64,000 nucleotides of DNA, taken from contig OZ023206.1 in the NCBI GenBank assembly GCA_963995525.1, forward strand, positions 42,515,178 to 42,579,177, given 5' to 3'. Both the position numbers and the translations under genes were made by a program. Below are positions 1-12,996 of this stretch, piece by piece; position 1 is the stretch's first letter, and every line of letters starts with the position of its first letter. The DNA is from Escarpia spicata (lineage: Eukaryota; Annelida; Polychaeta; Sabellida; Siboglinidae). Below the pieces are notes generated by a model that saw only the letters and a list, made by a program, of their open reading frames with translations, searched no databases and had not been told where the DNA came from.

Positions 1-149
1 ACTGAATGTACTGCTGCTTTATACAAGATAAAACATCAAATGGGGATGAGTTTTCACACCTATAACTTACGTATATGTTCTTGTAACTTACGTGACGGAG
101 ATAAAACGGTAACATGCATTCCCAGTTGTGGTTAATCTAGTTATGTGTG

Positions 150-2340
150 TAGCTTGATATCAGTCTAGCCTTCGTGAAGATTTGTAACATGCAAAACATC
201 TATTTGGGGTAAGACCACATTAAGGATCCGTCAGCCAAAAAAAGTGCACTTAAAATACCGTTATGCTGTGATATGCATACATTTTGTTCGAACACTTTGA
301 CATGGGACATGTTTGTCTCGTGAGTACTGATTGTACTGCTGCTTTAGACAAGATAAAACATCAAATGGGGATGAGTTTTCACACCTATAACTTACGTAAT
401 ATGTTCTTGTAACTTACGTGACGGAGATAAAACGGTAACATGCATTCCCATTTGTGGTTAATCTAGTTATGTGTGTAGCTTGATATCAGTCTAGCCTTCG
501 TGAAGATTTGTAACATGCAAAACATATATTTGGGGTAAGACCACATTAAGGATCCGTCCGCCGAAAAAAGTCCACTTAAAATACCGTTATGCTGTGATAT
601 GCATAAATTTTTTTCGAACACTTTGACATGGGACTTGTTTGTCTCGTGAGTACTGAATGTACTGCTGCTTTAGACAAGATAAAACATCAAATGGGGATGA
701 GTTTTCACACCTATAACTTACGTAATATGTTCTTGTAAGTTAAATGACGGAGATAAAACGGTAACATGCATTCCCATTTGTGGTTAATCTAGTTATGTCT
801 GTAGCTTGATATCAGTCTAGCCTTCGTGAAGATTTGTAACATGCAAAACATATATTTGGGGAAAGACCACATTAAGGATCCGTCCGCCGAAAATAGTTCA
901 TTTAAAATACCGTTATGCTATGATATGCATAAATTGGGTTCGAACACTTTGACATGGGACATGTTTGTCTCGTGAGTACTGAATGTACTGCTGCTTTAGA
1001 CAAGATAAAATATCAAATGGGGATGAGTTTTCACACCTATAACTTACGTAATATGTTCTTGTAACTTACGTGACGGAGATAAAACGGTAACATGCATTCC
1101 CATTTGTAGTTAATCTAGTTATGTGTGTAGCTTGATATCAGTCTAGCCTTCGTGAAGATTTGTAACATGCAAAACATATATTTGGGGTAAGACCACATTA
1201 AGGGTCCGTCCGCCGAAAAAAGTCCACTTAAAATACCGTTATGCTGTGATATGCATAAATTTTGTTCGAACACTTTGATATGGGACATGTTTGTCTCGTG
1301 AGTACTGAATGTACTGCTGCTTTAGACAAGATAAAACATCAAATGTTTTCACACCTATAACTTACTTAATATGTTCTTGTAACTTACGTGACGGAGATAA
1401 AACGGTAACTTGCATTCCCATTTGTGGTTAATCTAGTTATGTGTGTAGCTTGATATCAGTCTAACCTTCGTGAAGATTTGTAACATGCAAAACATCTGTT
1501 TGGGGTAAGACCACATTAAGGATCCGTCCGCCGAAAAAAGTCCACTTAAAATACCGTTATGCTGTGATATGCATAAATTTTGTTCGAACACTTTGACATG
1601 GGACATGTTTGTCTCGTGAGTACTGAATGTACTGCTGCTTTAGACAAGATAAAACATCAAATGGGGATGAGTTTTCACACCTATAACTTACGTAATATGT
1701 TCTTGTAACTTACGTGACGGAGATAAAACGGTAACATGCATTCCCATGTGTGGTTAATCTAGTTATGTGTGTAGCTTGATATCAGTCTAGCCTTCGTGAA
1801 GATTTGTAACATGCAAAACATATATTTGGGGTAAGACCACATTAAGGATCCGTCCGCCGAAAAAAGTGCACTTAAAATACCGTTATGCTGTGATATGCAT
1901 ATCTTTTGTTCGAACACTTTGACACGGGACATGTTTGTCTCGTGAGTACTGAATGTACTGCTGCTTTAGGCAAGATAAAACATCAAATGGGGATGAGTTT
2001 TAACACCTATAACTTACGTAATATGTTCTTGTAACTTACGTGACGGAGATAAAACGGTAACATGCATTCCCATTTGTGGTTAATCTAGTTATGTGTGTAG
2101 CTTGATATCAGTCTAGCCTTCGTGAAGATTTGTAACATGCAAAACATATATTTGGGGTAAGACCACATTAAGGATCCGTCCGCCGAAAAAAGTCCACTTA
2201 AAATACCGTTATGCTGTGATATGCATAAATTTTGTTCGAACACTTTGACATGGGACTTGTTTGTCTCGTGAGTACTGAATGTACTGCTGCTTTAGACAAG
2301 ATAAAACATCAAATGGGGTGAGTTTTCACACCTATAACTT
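150..2340 (+). repeat. Higher-order block 1, first copy (order G-A-B-C-D-E-F)
   Basis: Recurs at 2748-4938 with a shift of 2598 bp (eight monomers minus length variants). Shared rare markers are GTCAGCCAAAAAAAG, ACTGATTG, AATTTTTTTCG, GTTCATTTAAAATACC, AATTGGGTTCG, CATCTGTTTG, CCCATGTGTGG and a 1-bp-deleted GGGGTGAG near both ends. I saw no mismatch at the markers I compared. This looks like a recent duplication. Confidence 0.9.
1304..1621 (+). repeat. 318-bp class D monomer, copy 1
   Basis: The unit lacks 8 bp (GGGGATGA at positions 42-49), reading CAAATGTTTTCACACC. Linked changes mark the class: CTTACTTAATATG, GTAACTTGCATTCCC and CAGTCTAACC. This copy and the next also share CATCTGTTTGGGG. 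It is preceded by a class C unit and followed by a class E unit. Confidence 0.96.
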
Positions 2341-2747
2341 ACGTATATGTTCTTGTAACTTACGTGACGGAGATAAAACGGTAACATGCATTCCCAGTTG
2401 TGGTTAATCTAGTTATGTGTGTAGCTTGATATCAGTCTAGCCTTCGTGAAGATTTGTAACATGCAAAACATCTATTTGGGGTAAGACCACATTAAGGATC
2501 CGTCAGCCAAAAAAAGTGCACTTAAAATACCGTTATGCTGTGATATGCATACATTTTGTTCGAACACTTTGACATGGGACATGTTTGTCTCGTGAGTACT
2601 GATTGTACTGCTGCTTTAGACAAGATAAAACATCAAATGGGGATGAGTTTTCACACCTATAACTTACGTAATATGTTCTTGTAACTTACGTGACGGAGAT
2701 AAAACGGTAACATGCATTCCCATTTGTGGTTAATCTAGTTATGTGTG

Positions 2748-4938
2748 TAGCTTGATATCAGTCTAGCCTTCGTGAAGATTTGTAACATGCAAAACATCTA
2801 TTTGGGGTAAGACCACATTAAGGATCCGTCAGCCAAAAAAAGTGCACTTAAAATACCGTTATGCTGTGATATGCATACATTTTGTTCGAACACTTTGACA
2901 TGGGACATGTTTGTCTCGTGAGTACTGATTGTACTGCTGCTTTAGACAAGATAAAACATCAAATGGGGATGAGTTTTCACACCTATAACTTACGTAATAT
3001 GTTCTTGTAACTTACGTGACGGAGATAAAACGGTAACATGCATTCCCATTTGTGGTTAATCTAGTTATGTGTGTAGCTTGATATCAGTCTAGCCTTCGTG
3101 AAGATTTGTAACATGCAAAACATATATTTGGGGTAAGACCACATTAAGGATCCGTCCGCCGAAAAAAGTCCACTTAAAATACCGTTATGCTGTGATATGC
3201 ATAAATTTTTTTCGAACACTTTGACATGGGACTTGTTTGTCTCGTGAGTACTGAATGTACTGCTGCTTTAGACAAGATAAAACATCAAATGGGGATGAGT
3301 TTTCACACCTATAACTTACGTAATATGTTCTTGTAAGTTAAATGACGGAGATAAAACGGTAACATGCATTCCCATTTGTGGTTAATCTAGTTATGTCTGT
3401 AGCTTGATATCAGTCTAGCCTTCGTGAAGATTTGTAACATGCAAAACATATATTTGGGGAAAGACCACATTAAGGATCCGTCCGCCGAAAATAGTTCATT
3501 TAAAATACCGTTATGCTATGATATGCATAAATTGGGTTCGAACACTTTGACATGGGACATGTTTGTCTCGTGAGTACTGAATGTACTGCTGCTTTAGACA
3601 AGATAAAATATCAAATGGGGATGAGTTTTCACACCTATAACTTACGTAATATGTTCTTGTAACTTACGTGACGGAGATAAAACGGTAACATGCATTCCCA
3701 TTTGTAGTTAATCTAGTTATGTGTGTAGCTTGATATCAGTCTAGCCTTCGTGAAGATTTGTAACATGCAAAACATATATTTGGGGTAAGACCACATTAAG
3801 GGTCCGTCCGCCGAAAAAAGTCCACTTAAAATACCGTTATGCTGTGATATGCATAAATTTTGTTCGAACACTTTGATATGGGACATGTTTGTCTCGTGAG
3901 TACTGAATGTACTGCTGCTTTAGACAAGATAAAACATCAAATGTTTTCACACCTATAACTTACTTAATATGTTCTTGTAACTTACGTGACGGAGATAAAA
4001 CGGTAACTTGCATTCCCATTTGTGGTTAATCTAGTTATGTGTGTAGCTTGATATCAGTCTAACCTTCGTGAAGATTTGTAACATGCAAAACATCTGTTTG
4101 GGGTAAGACCACATTAAGGATCCGTCCGCCGAAAAAAGTCCACTTAAAATACCGTTATGCTGTGATATGCATAAATTTTGTTCGAACACTTTGACATGGG
4201 ACATGTTTGTCTCGTGAGTACTGAATGTACTGCTGCTTTAGACAAGATAAAACATCAAATGGGGATGAGTTTTCACACCTATAACTTACGTAATATGTTC
4301 TTGTAACTTACGTGACGGAGATAAAACGGTAACATGCATTCCCATGTGTGGTTAATCTAGTTATGTGTGTAGCTTGATATCAGTCTAGCCTTCGTGAAGA
4401 TTTGTAACATGCAAAACATATATTTGGGGTAAGACCACATTAAGGATCCGTCCGCCGAAAAAAGTGCACTTAAAATACCGTTATGCTGTGATATGCATAT
4501 CTTTTGTTCGAACACTTTGACACGGGACATGTTTGTCTCGTGAGTACTGAATGTACTGCTGCTTTAGGCAAGATAAAACATCAAATGGGGATGAGTTTTA
4601 ACACCTATAACTTACGTAATATGTTCTTGTAACTTACGTGACGGAGATAAAACGGTAACATGCATTCCCATTTGTGGTTAATCTAGTTATGTGTGTAGCT
4701 TGATATCAGTCTAGCCTTCGTGAAGATTTGTAACATGCAAAACATATATTTGGGGTAAGACCACATTAAGGATCCGTCCGCCGAAAAAAGTCCACTTAAA
4801 ATACCGTTATGCTGTGATATGCATAAATTTTGTTCGAACACTTTGACATGGGACTTGTTTGTCTCGTGAGTACTGAATGTACTGCTGCTTTAGACAAGAT
4901 AAAACATCAAATGGGGTGAGTTTTCACACCTATAACTT
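2748..4938 (+). repeat. Higher-order block 1, second copy
   Basis: Near-identical copy of 150-2340. After the shared GGGGTGAG the copies part: ACGTATATG in the first, ACGTAATATG in this one, which then continues as a class B unit. Confidence 0.9.
3902..4219 (+). repeat. 318-bp class D monomer, copy 2
   Basis: Same 8-bp deletion and linked changes. It shares the rare CATCTGTTTG with copy 1, 2598 bp upstream, as part of the same duplicated block. Confidence 0.96.
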
Positions 4939-5522
4939 ACGTAATATGTTCTTGTAAGTTAAATGACGGAGATAAAACGGTAACATGCATTCCCATTTGT
5001 GGTTAATCTAGTTATGCCTGTAGCTTGATATCAGTCTAGCCTTCGTGAAGATTTGTAACATGCAAAACATATATTTGGGGAAAGACCACATTAAGGATCC
5101 GTCCGCCGAAAATAGTTCACTTAAAATACCGTTATGCTATGATATGCATAAATTGTGTTCGAACACTTTGACATGGGACATGTTTGTCTCGTGAGTACTG
5201 AATGTACTGCTGCTTTAGACAAGATAAAATATCAAATGGGGATGAGTTTTCACACCTATAACTTACGTAATATGTTCTTGTAACTTACGTGACGGAGATA
5301 AAACGGTAACATGCATTCCCATTTGTGGTTAATCTAGTTATGTGTGTAGCTTGATATCAGTCTAGCCTTCGTGAAGATTTGTAACATGCAAAACATATAT
5401 TTGGGGTAAGACCACATTAAGGATCCGTCCGCCAAAAAAAGTGCACTTAAAATACCGTTATGCTGTGATATGCATACATTTTGTTCGAACACTTTGACAT
5501 GGGACATGTTTGTCTCGTGAGT

Positions 5523-5848
5523 ACTGAATGTACTGCTGCTTTAGACAAGATAAAACATCAAATGGGGATGAGTTTTCACACCTATAACTTACGTAATATG
5601 TTCTTGTAACTTACGTGACGGAGATAAAACGGTAACATGCATTCCCATTTGTGGTTAATCTAGTTATGTGTGTAGCTTGATATCAGTCTAGCCTTCGTGA
5701 AGATTTGTAACATGCAAAACATATATTTGGGGTAAGACCACATTAAGGATCCGTCCGCCGAAAAAAGTCCACTTAAAATACCGTTATGCTGTGATATGCA
5801 TAAATTTTGTTCGAACACTTTGACATGGGACTTGTTTGTCTCGTGAGT
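5523..5848 (+). repeat. Representative forward monomer (class A, 326 bp)
   Basis: Map of one standard unit, positions counted from its first base. Direct repeat TAACTTACGT lies at 63-72 and 85-94. Direct repeat GTAACATGCA lies at 110-119 and 185-194. Four 8-bp perfect palindromes occur: TTACGTAA (67-74), TGATATCA (156-163), TATGCATA (273-280) and GTTCGAAC (288-295). The BamHI site GGATCC is at 225-230 and the EcoRV site GATATC at 157-162. Two GGGG runs sit near 42 and 207, about half a unit apart. GC is 122 of 326 by hand count (37%), with 10 CpG steps. No start-to-stop frame of note lies inside it. Confidence 0.95.
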
Positions 5849-7560
5849 ACTGAATGTACTGCTGCTTTAGACAAGATAAAACATCAAATGGGGATGAGTT
5901 TTCACACCTATAACTTACGTAATATGTTCTTGTAAGTTAAATGACGGAGATAAAACGGTAACATGCATTCCCATTTGTGGTTAATCTAGTTATGTCTGTA
6001 GCTTGATATCAGTCTAGCCTTCGTGAAGATTTGTAACATGCAAAACATATATTTGGGGAAAGACCACATTAAGGATCCGTCCGCCGAAAATAGTTCACTT
6101 AAAATACCGTTATGCTATGTTATGCATAAATTGTGTTCGAACACTTTGACATGGGACATGTTTGTCTCGTGAGTACTGAATGTACTGCTGCTTTAGACAA
6201 GATAAAACATCAAATGTTTTCACACCTATAACTTACTTAATATGTTCTTGTAACTTACGTGACGGAGATAAAACGGTAACTTGCATTCCCATTTGTGGTT
6301 AATCTAGTTATGTGTGTAGCTTGATATCAGTCTAACCTTCGTGAAGATTTGTAACATGCAAAACATCTATTTGGGGTAAGACCACATTAAGGATCCGTCC
6401 GCCGAAAAAAGTCCACTTAAAATACCGTTATGCTGTGATATGCATAAATTTTGTTCGAACACTTTGACATGGGACATGTTTGTCTCGTGAGTACTGAATG
6501 TACTGCTGCTTTAGACAAGATAAAACATCAAATGGGGATGAGTTTTCACACATATAACTTACGTAATATGTTCTTGTAACTTACGTGACGGAGATAAAAC
6601 GGTAACATGCATTCCCATTTGTGGTTAATCTAGTTATGTGTGTAGCTTGATATCAGTCTAGCCTTCGTGAAGATTTGTAACATGCAAAACATATATTTGG
6701 GGTAAGACCACATTAAGGATCCGTCCGCCGAAAAAAGTGCACTTAAAATACCGTTATGCTGTGATATGCATATCTTTTGTTCGAACACTTTGACACGGGA
6801 CATGTTTGTCTCGTGAGTACTGAATGTACTGCTGCTTTAGGCAAGATAAAACATCAAATGGGGATGAGTTTTAACACCTATAACTTACGTAATATGTTCT
6901 TGTAACTTACGTGACGGAGATAAAACGGTAACATGCATTCCCATTTGTGGTTAATCTAGTTATGTGTGTAGCTTGATATCAGTCTAGCCTTCGTGAAGAT
7001 TTGTAACATGCAAAACATATATTTGGGGTACGACCACATTAAGGATCCGTCCGCCGAAAAAAGTCCACTTAAAATACCGTTATGCTGTGATATGCATAAA
7101 TTTTGTTCGAACACTTTGACATGGGACTTGTTTGTCTCGTGAGTACTGAATGTACTGCTGCTTTAGACAAGATAAAACATCAAATGGGGATGAGTTTTCA
7201 CACCTATAACTTACGTAATATGTTCTTGTAAGTTAAATGACGGAGATAAAACGGTAACATGCATTCCCATTTGTGGTTAATCTAGTTATGTCTGTAGCTT
7301 GATATCAGTCTAGCCTTCGTGAAGATTTGTAACATGCAAAACATATATTTGGTGAAAGACCACATTAAGGATCCGTCCGCCGAAAATAGTTCACTTAAAA
7401 TACCGTTATGCTATGATATGCATAAATTGTGTTCGAACACTTTGACATGGGACATGTTTGTCTCGTGAGTACTGAATGTACTGCTGCTTTAGACAAGATA
7501 AAATATCAAATGGGGATGAGTTTTCACACCTATAACTTACGTAATATGTTCTTGTAACTT
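5560..7560 (+). repeat. Higher-order block 2, first copy (A-B-D-E-F-B)
   Basis: Recurs at 9130-11130 with a shift of 3570 bp (eleven monomers, two of them 318 bp). The rare marker GCTATGTTATGC lies at 6115 and 9685. Both copies use CACACATATA in the E unit. Confidence 0.87.
6175..6492 (+). repeat. 318-bp class D monomer, copy 3
   Basis: Same deletion and linked changes, with CATCTATTTG. It follows a class B unit that carries the rare GCTATGTTATGC. Confidence 0.96.
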
Positions 7561-7796
7561 ACGTGACGGAGATAAAACGGTAACATGCATTCCCATTTGT
7601 GGTTAATCTAGTTATGTGTGTAGCTTGATATCAGTCTAGCCTTCGTGAAGATTTGTAACATGCAAAACATCTATTTGGGGTAAGACCACATTAAGGATCC
7701 GTCCGCCAAAAAAAGTGCACTTAAAATACCGTTATGCTGTGATATGCATACATTTTGTTCGAACACTTTGACATGGGACATGTTTGTCTCGTGAGT

Positions 7797-9092
7797 ACTG
7801 AATGTACTGCTGCTTTAGACAAGATAAAACATCAAATGGGGATGAGTTTTCACACCTATAACTTACGTAATATGTTCTTGTAACTTACGTGACGGAGATA
7901 AAACGGTAATATGCATTCCCATTTGTAGTTAATCTAGTTATGTGTGTAGCTTGATACCAGTCTAGCCTTCGTGAAGATTTGTAACATGCAAAACATATAT
8001 TTGGGGTAAGACCACATTAAGGGTCCGTCCGCCGAAAAAAGTCCACTTAAAATACCGTTATGCTGTGATATGCATAAATTTTGTTCGAACACTTTGATAT
8101 GGGACATGTTTGTCTCGTGAGTACTGAATGTACTGCTGCTTTAGACAAGATAAAACATCAAATGTTTTCACACCTATAACTTACTTAATATGTTCTTGTA
8201 ACTTACGTGACGGAGATAAAACGGTAACTTGCATTCCCATTTGTGGTTAATCTAGTTATGTGTGTAGCTTGATATCAGTCTAACCTTCGTGAAGATTTGT
8301 AACATGCAAAACATATGTTTGGGGTCTGACCACATTAAGGATCCGTCCGCCGAAAAAAGTCCACTTAAAATACCGTTATGCTGTGATATGCATAAATTTT
8401 GTTCGAACACTTTGACATGGGACATGTTTGTCTCGTGAGTACTGAATGTACTGCTGCTTTAGACAAGATAAAACATCAAATGGGGATGAGTTTTCACACC
8501 TATAACTTACGTAATATGTTCTTGTAACTTACGTGACGGAGATAAAACGGTAACATGCATTCCCATTTGTGGTTAATCTAGTTATGTGTGTAGCTTGATA
8601 TCAGTCTAGCCTTCGTGAAGATTTGTAACATGCAAAACATATATTTGGGGTAAGACCACATTAAGGATCCGTCCGCCGAAAAAAGTGCACTTAAAATACC
8701 GTTATGCTGTGATATGCATATCTTTTGTTCGAACACTTTGACACGGGACATGTTTGTCTCGTGAGTACTGAATGTACTGCTGCTTTAGGCAAGATAAAAC
8801 ATCAAATGGGGATGAGTTTTAACACCTATAACTTACGTAATATGTTCTTGTAACTTACGTGACGGAGATAAAACGGTAACATGCATTCCCATTTGTGGTT
8901 AATCTAGTTATGTGTGTAGCTTGATATAAGTCTAGCCTTCGTGAATATTTGTAACATGCAAAACATATATTTGGGGTAAGACCACATTAAGGATCCGTCC
9001 GCCGAAAAAAGTCCACTTAAAATACCGTTATGCTGTGATATGCATAAATTTTGTTCGAACTCTTTGACATGGGACTTGTTTGTCTCGTGAGT
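7797..9092 (+). repeat. Third occurrence of the C-D-E-F tetramer
   Basis: Units at 7797, 8123, 8441 and 8767 repeat the C (TTTGTAGTT, AAGGGTCCG, GATATGGG), D, E and F order of 978-2273 and 3576-4871. Private changes here (GGTAATATGC, GATACCAGTC, GGGGTCTGACC, GATATAAGTC) show that this copy is older or more diverged than the other two. Confidence 0.85.
8123..8440 (+). repeat. 318-bp class D monomer, copy 4
   Basis: Same deletion. Private variants are CATATGTTTG and GGGGTCTGACC, the latter seen nowhere else. It follows a class C unit, as copies 1 and 2 do. Confidence 0.95.
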
Positions 9093-9129
9093 ACTGAATG
9101 TACTGCTGCTTTAGACAAGATAAAATATC

Positions 9130-11130
9130 AAATGGGGATGAGTTTTCACACCTATAACTTACGTAATATGTTCTTGTAACTTACGTGACGGAGATAAAAC
9201 GGTAACATGCATTCCCATTTGTGGTTAATCTAGTTATGTGTGTAGCTTGATATCAGTCTAGCCTTCGTGAAGATTTGTAACATGCAAAACATATATTTGG
9301 GGTAAGACCACATTAAGGATCCGTCCGCCGAAAAAAGTCCACTTAAAATACCGTTATGCTGTGATATGCATAAATTTTGTTCGAACACTTTGACATGGGA
9401 CTTGTTTGTCTCGTGAGTACTGAATGTACTGCTGCTTTAGACAAGATAAAACATCAAATGGGGATGAGTTTTCACACCTATAACTTACGTAATATGTTCT
9501 TGTAAGTTAAATGACGGAGATAAAACGGTAACATGCATTCCCATTTGTGGTTAATCTAGTTATGTCTGTAGCTTGATATCAGTCTAGCCTTCGTGAAGAT
9601 TTGTAACATGCAAAACATATATTTGGGGAAAGACCACATTAAGGATCCGTCCGCCGAAAATAGTTCACTTAAAATACCGTTATGCTATGTTATGCATAAA
9701 TTGTGTTCGAACACTTTGACATGGGACATGTTTGTCTCGTGAGTACTGAATGTACTGCTGCTTTAGACAAGATAAAACATCAAATGTTTTCACACCTATA
9801 ACTTACTTAATATGTTCTTGTAACTTACGTGACTGAGATAAAACGGTAACTTGCATTCCCATTTGTGGTTAATCTAGTTATGTGTGTAGCTTGATATCAG
9901 TCTAACCTTCGTGAAGATTTGTAACATGCAAAACATCTATTTGGGGTAAGACCACATTAAGGATCCGTCCGCCGAAAAAAGTCCACTTAAAATACCGTTA
10001 TGCTGTGATATGCATAAATTTTGTTCGAACACTTTGACATGGGACATGTTTGTCTCGTGAGTACTGAATGTACTGCTGCTTTAGACAAGATAAAACATCA
10101 AATGGGGATGAGTTTTCACACATATAACTTACGTAATATGTTCTTGTAACTTACGTGACGGAGATAAAACGGTAACATGCATTCCCATTTGTGGTTAATC
10201 TAGTTATGTGTGTAGCTTGATATCAGTCTAGCCTTCGTGAAGATTTGTAACATGCAAAACATATATTTGGGGTAAGACCACATTAAGGATCCGTCCGCCG
10301 AAAAAAGTGCACTTAAAATACCGTTATGCTGTGATATGCATATCTTTTGTTCGAACACTTTGACACGGGACATGTTTGTCTCGTGAGTACTGAATGTACT
10401 GCTGCTTTAGGCAAGATAAAACTTCAAATGGGGATGAGTTTTAACACCTATAACTTACGTAATATGTTCTTGTAACTTACGTGACGGAGATAAAACGGTA
10501 ACATGCATTCCCATTTGTGGTTAATCTAGTTATGTGTGTAGCTTGATATCAGTCTAGCCTTCGTGAAGATTTGTAACATGCAAAACATATATTTGGGGTA
10601 AGACCACATTAAGGATCCGTCCGCCGAAAAAAGTCCACTTAAAATACCGTTATGCTGTGATATGCATAAATTTTGTTCGAACACTTTGACATGGGACTTG
10701 TTTGTCTCGTGAGTACTGAATGTACTGCTGCTTTAGACAAGATAAAACATCAAATGGGGATGAGTTTTCACACCTATAACTTACGTAATATGTTCTTGTA
10801 AGTTAAATGACGGAGATAAAACGGTAACATGCATTCCCATTTGTGGTTAATCTAGTTATGTCTGTAGCTTGATATCAGTCTAGCCTTCGTGAAGATTTGT
10901 AACATGCAAAACATATATTTGGGGAAAGACCACATTAAGGATCCGTCCGCCGAAAATAGTTCACTTAAAATACCGTTATGCTATGATATGCATAAATTGT
11001 GTTCGAACACTTTGACATGGGACATGTTTGTCTCGTGAGTACTGAATGTACTGCTGCTTTAGACAAGATAAAATATCAAATGGGGATGAGTTTTCACACC
11101 TATAACTTACGTAATATGTTCTTGTAACTT
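9130..11130 (+). repeat. Higher-order block 2, second copy
   Basis: Copy of 5560-7560. It ends where the following C unit reads ACGTAACGG here but ACGTGACGG in the first copy. Confidence 0.87.
9745..10062 (+). repeat. 318-bp class D monomer, copy 5
   Basis: Same deletion, with a private GTGACTGAGAT. It follows the second class B unit carrying GCTATGTTATGC, mirroring copy 3 at a shift of 3570 bp. Confidence 0.95.
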
Positions 11131-11366
11131 ACGTAACGGAGATAAAACGGTAACATGCATTCCCATTTGTGGTTAATCTAGTTATGTGTGTAGCTTGATA
11201 TCAGTCTAGCCTTCGTGAAGATTTGTAACATGCAAAACATATATTTGGGGTAAGACCACATTAAGGATCCGTCGGCCGAAAAAAGTCCACTTAATATACC
11301 GTTATGCTGTGATATGCATAAATTTTGTTCGAACACTTTGACATGGGACTTGTTTGTCTCGTGAGT
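11041..11366 (+). repeat. Class C monomer with EagI-type change GTCGGCCG
   Basis: This unit carries ACGTAACGG and GTCGGCCG, the latter creating CGGCCG at 11273-11278. The same combination recurs in the units at 12345, 17545, 23079 and 27969, each followed by a class B-like unit. It marks a monomer pair that is present or absent between otherwise matching blocks. Confidence 0.9.
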
Positions 11367-11692
11367 ACTGAATGTACTGCTGCTTTAGACAAGATAAAAC
11401 ATCAAATGGGGATGAGTTTTCACACCTATAACTTACGTAATATGTTCTTGTAAGTTAAATGACGGAGATAAAACGGTAACATGAATTCCCATTTGTGGTT
11501 AATCTAGTTATGTCTGTAGCTTGATATCAGTCTAGCCTTCGTGAAGATTTGTAACATGCAAAACATATATTTGGGGTAAGACCACATTAAGGATCCGTCC
11601 GCCGAAAAAAGTGCACTTAAAATACCGTTATGCTGTGATATGCATATCTTTTGTTCGAACACTTTGACACGGGACATGTTTGTCTCGTGAGT
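11367..11692 (+). repeat. Mosaic monomer: B first half, E second half, EcoRI site
   Basis: The first half has the B marks GTAAGTTAAATG and TATGTCTGTAGC. The second half has the E marks GTGCAC, CATATCTTTTG and GACACGGG. An exchange between classes inside the unit is the simplest reading. A C-to-A change makes GAATTC at 11483-11488. The sister copy is at 28295-28620, with GAATTC at 28411-28416. Confidence 0.88.
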
Positions 11693-12996
11693 ACTGAATG
11701 TACTGCTGCTTTAGGCAAGATAAAACATCAAATGGGGATGAGTTTTAACACCTATAACTTACGTAATATGTTCTTGTAACTTACGTGACGGAGATAAAAC
11801 GGTAACATGCATTCCCATTTGTGGTTAATCTAGTTATGTGTGTAGCTTGATATCAGTCTAGCCTTCGTGAAGATTTGTAACATGCAAAACATATATTTGG
11901 GGTAAGACCACATTAAGGATCCGTCCGCCGAAAAAAGTCCACTTAAAATACCGTTATGCTGTGATATGCATAAATTTTGTTCGAACACTTTGACATGGGA
12001 CTTGTTTGTCTCGTGAGTACTGAATGTACTGCTGCTTTAGACAAGATAAAACATCAAATGGGGATGAGTTTTCACACCTATAACTTACGTAATATGTTCT
12101 TGTAAGTTAAATGACGGAGATAAAACGGTAACATGCATTCCCATTTGTGGTTAATCTAGTTATGTCTGTAGCTTGATATCAGTCTAGCCTTCGTGAAGAT
12201 TTGTAACATGCAAAACATATATTTGGGGAAAGACCACATTAAGGATCCGTCCGCCGAAAATAGTTCACTTAAAATACCGTTATGCTATGATATGCATAAA
12301 TTGTGTTCGAACACTTTGACATGGGACATGTTTGTCTCGTGAGTACTGAATGTACTGCTGCTTTAGACAAGATAAAATATCAAATGGGGATGAGTTTTCA
12401 CACCTATAACTTACGTAATATGTTCTTGTAACTTACGTAACGGAGATAAAACGGTAACATGCATTCCCATTTGTGGTTAATCTAGTTATGTGTGTAGCTT
12501 GATATCAGTCTAGCCTTCGTGAAGATTTGTAACATGCAAAACATATATTTGGGGTAAGACCACATTAAGGATCCGTCGGCCGAAAAAAGTCCACTTAAAA
12601 TACCGTTATGCTGTGATATGCATAAATTTTGTTCGAACACTTTGACATGGGACTTGTTTGTCTCGTGAGTACTGAATGTACTGCTGCTTTAGACAAGATA
12701 AAACATCAAATGGGGATGAGTTTTCACACCTATAACTTACGTAATATGTTCTTGTAAGTTAAATGACGGAGATAAAACGGTAACATGCATTCCCATTTGT
12801 GGTTAATCTAGTTATGTCTGTAGCTTGATATCAGTCTAGCCTTCGTGAAGATTTGTAACATGCAAAACATATATTTGGGGAAAGACCACATTAAGGATCC
12901 GTCCGCCGAAAATAGTTCACTTAAAATACCGTTATGCTATGATATGCATAAATTGTGTTCGAACACTTTGACATGGGACATGTTTGTCTCGTGAGT

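Noticed and set aside
1800..2000. CENP-B box (NTTCGNNNNANNCGGGN) in TTCGAACACTTTGACACGGGA
   Set aside because: TTCG and CGGG are present in class E units, but they lie five bases too far apart and the central A is not in place. Most other classes lack CGGG.
5586..5620. Plant bZIP-type sites (ACGT and TGACG) in TTACGTGACGG
   Set aside because: The motifs are short and recur in nearly every monomer as part of the repeat. There is no gene for them to regulate here.
5810..5830. RNA polymerase III B-box in GTTCGAAC
   Set aside because: The core resembles GGTTCGANNCC but lacks the flanking GG and CC, and no A-box stands at a suitable distance. No tRNA fold is visible.
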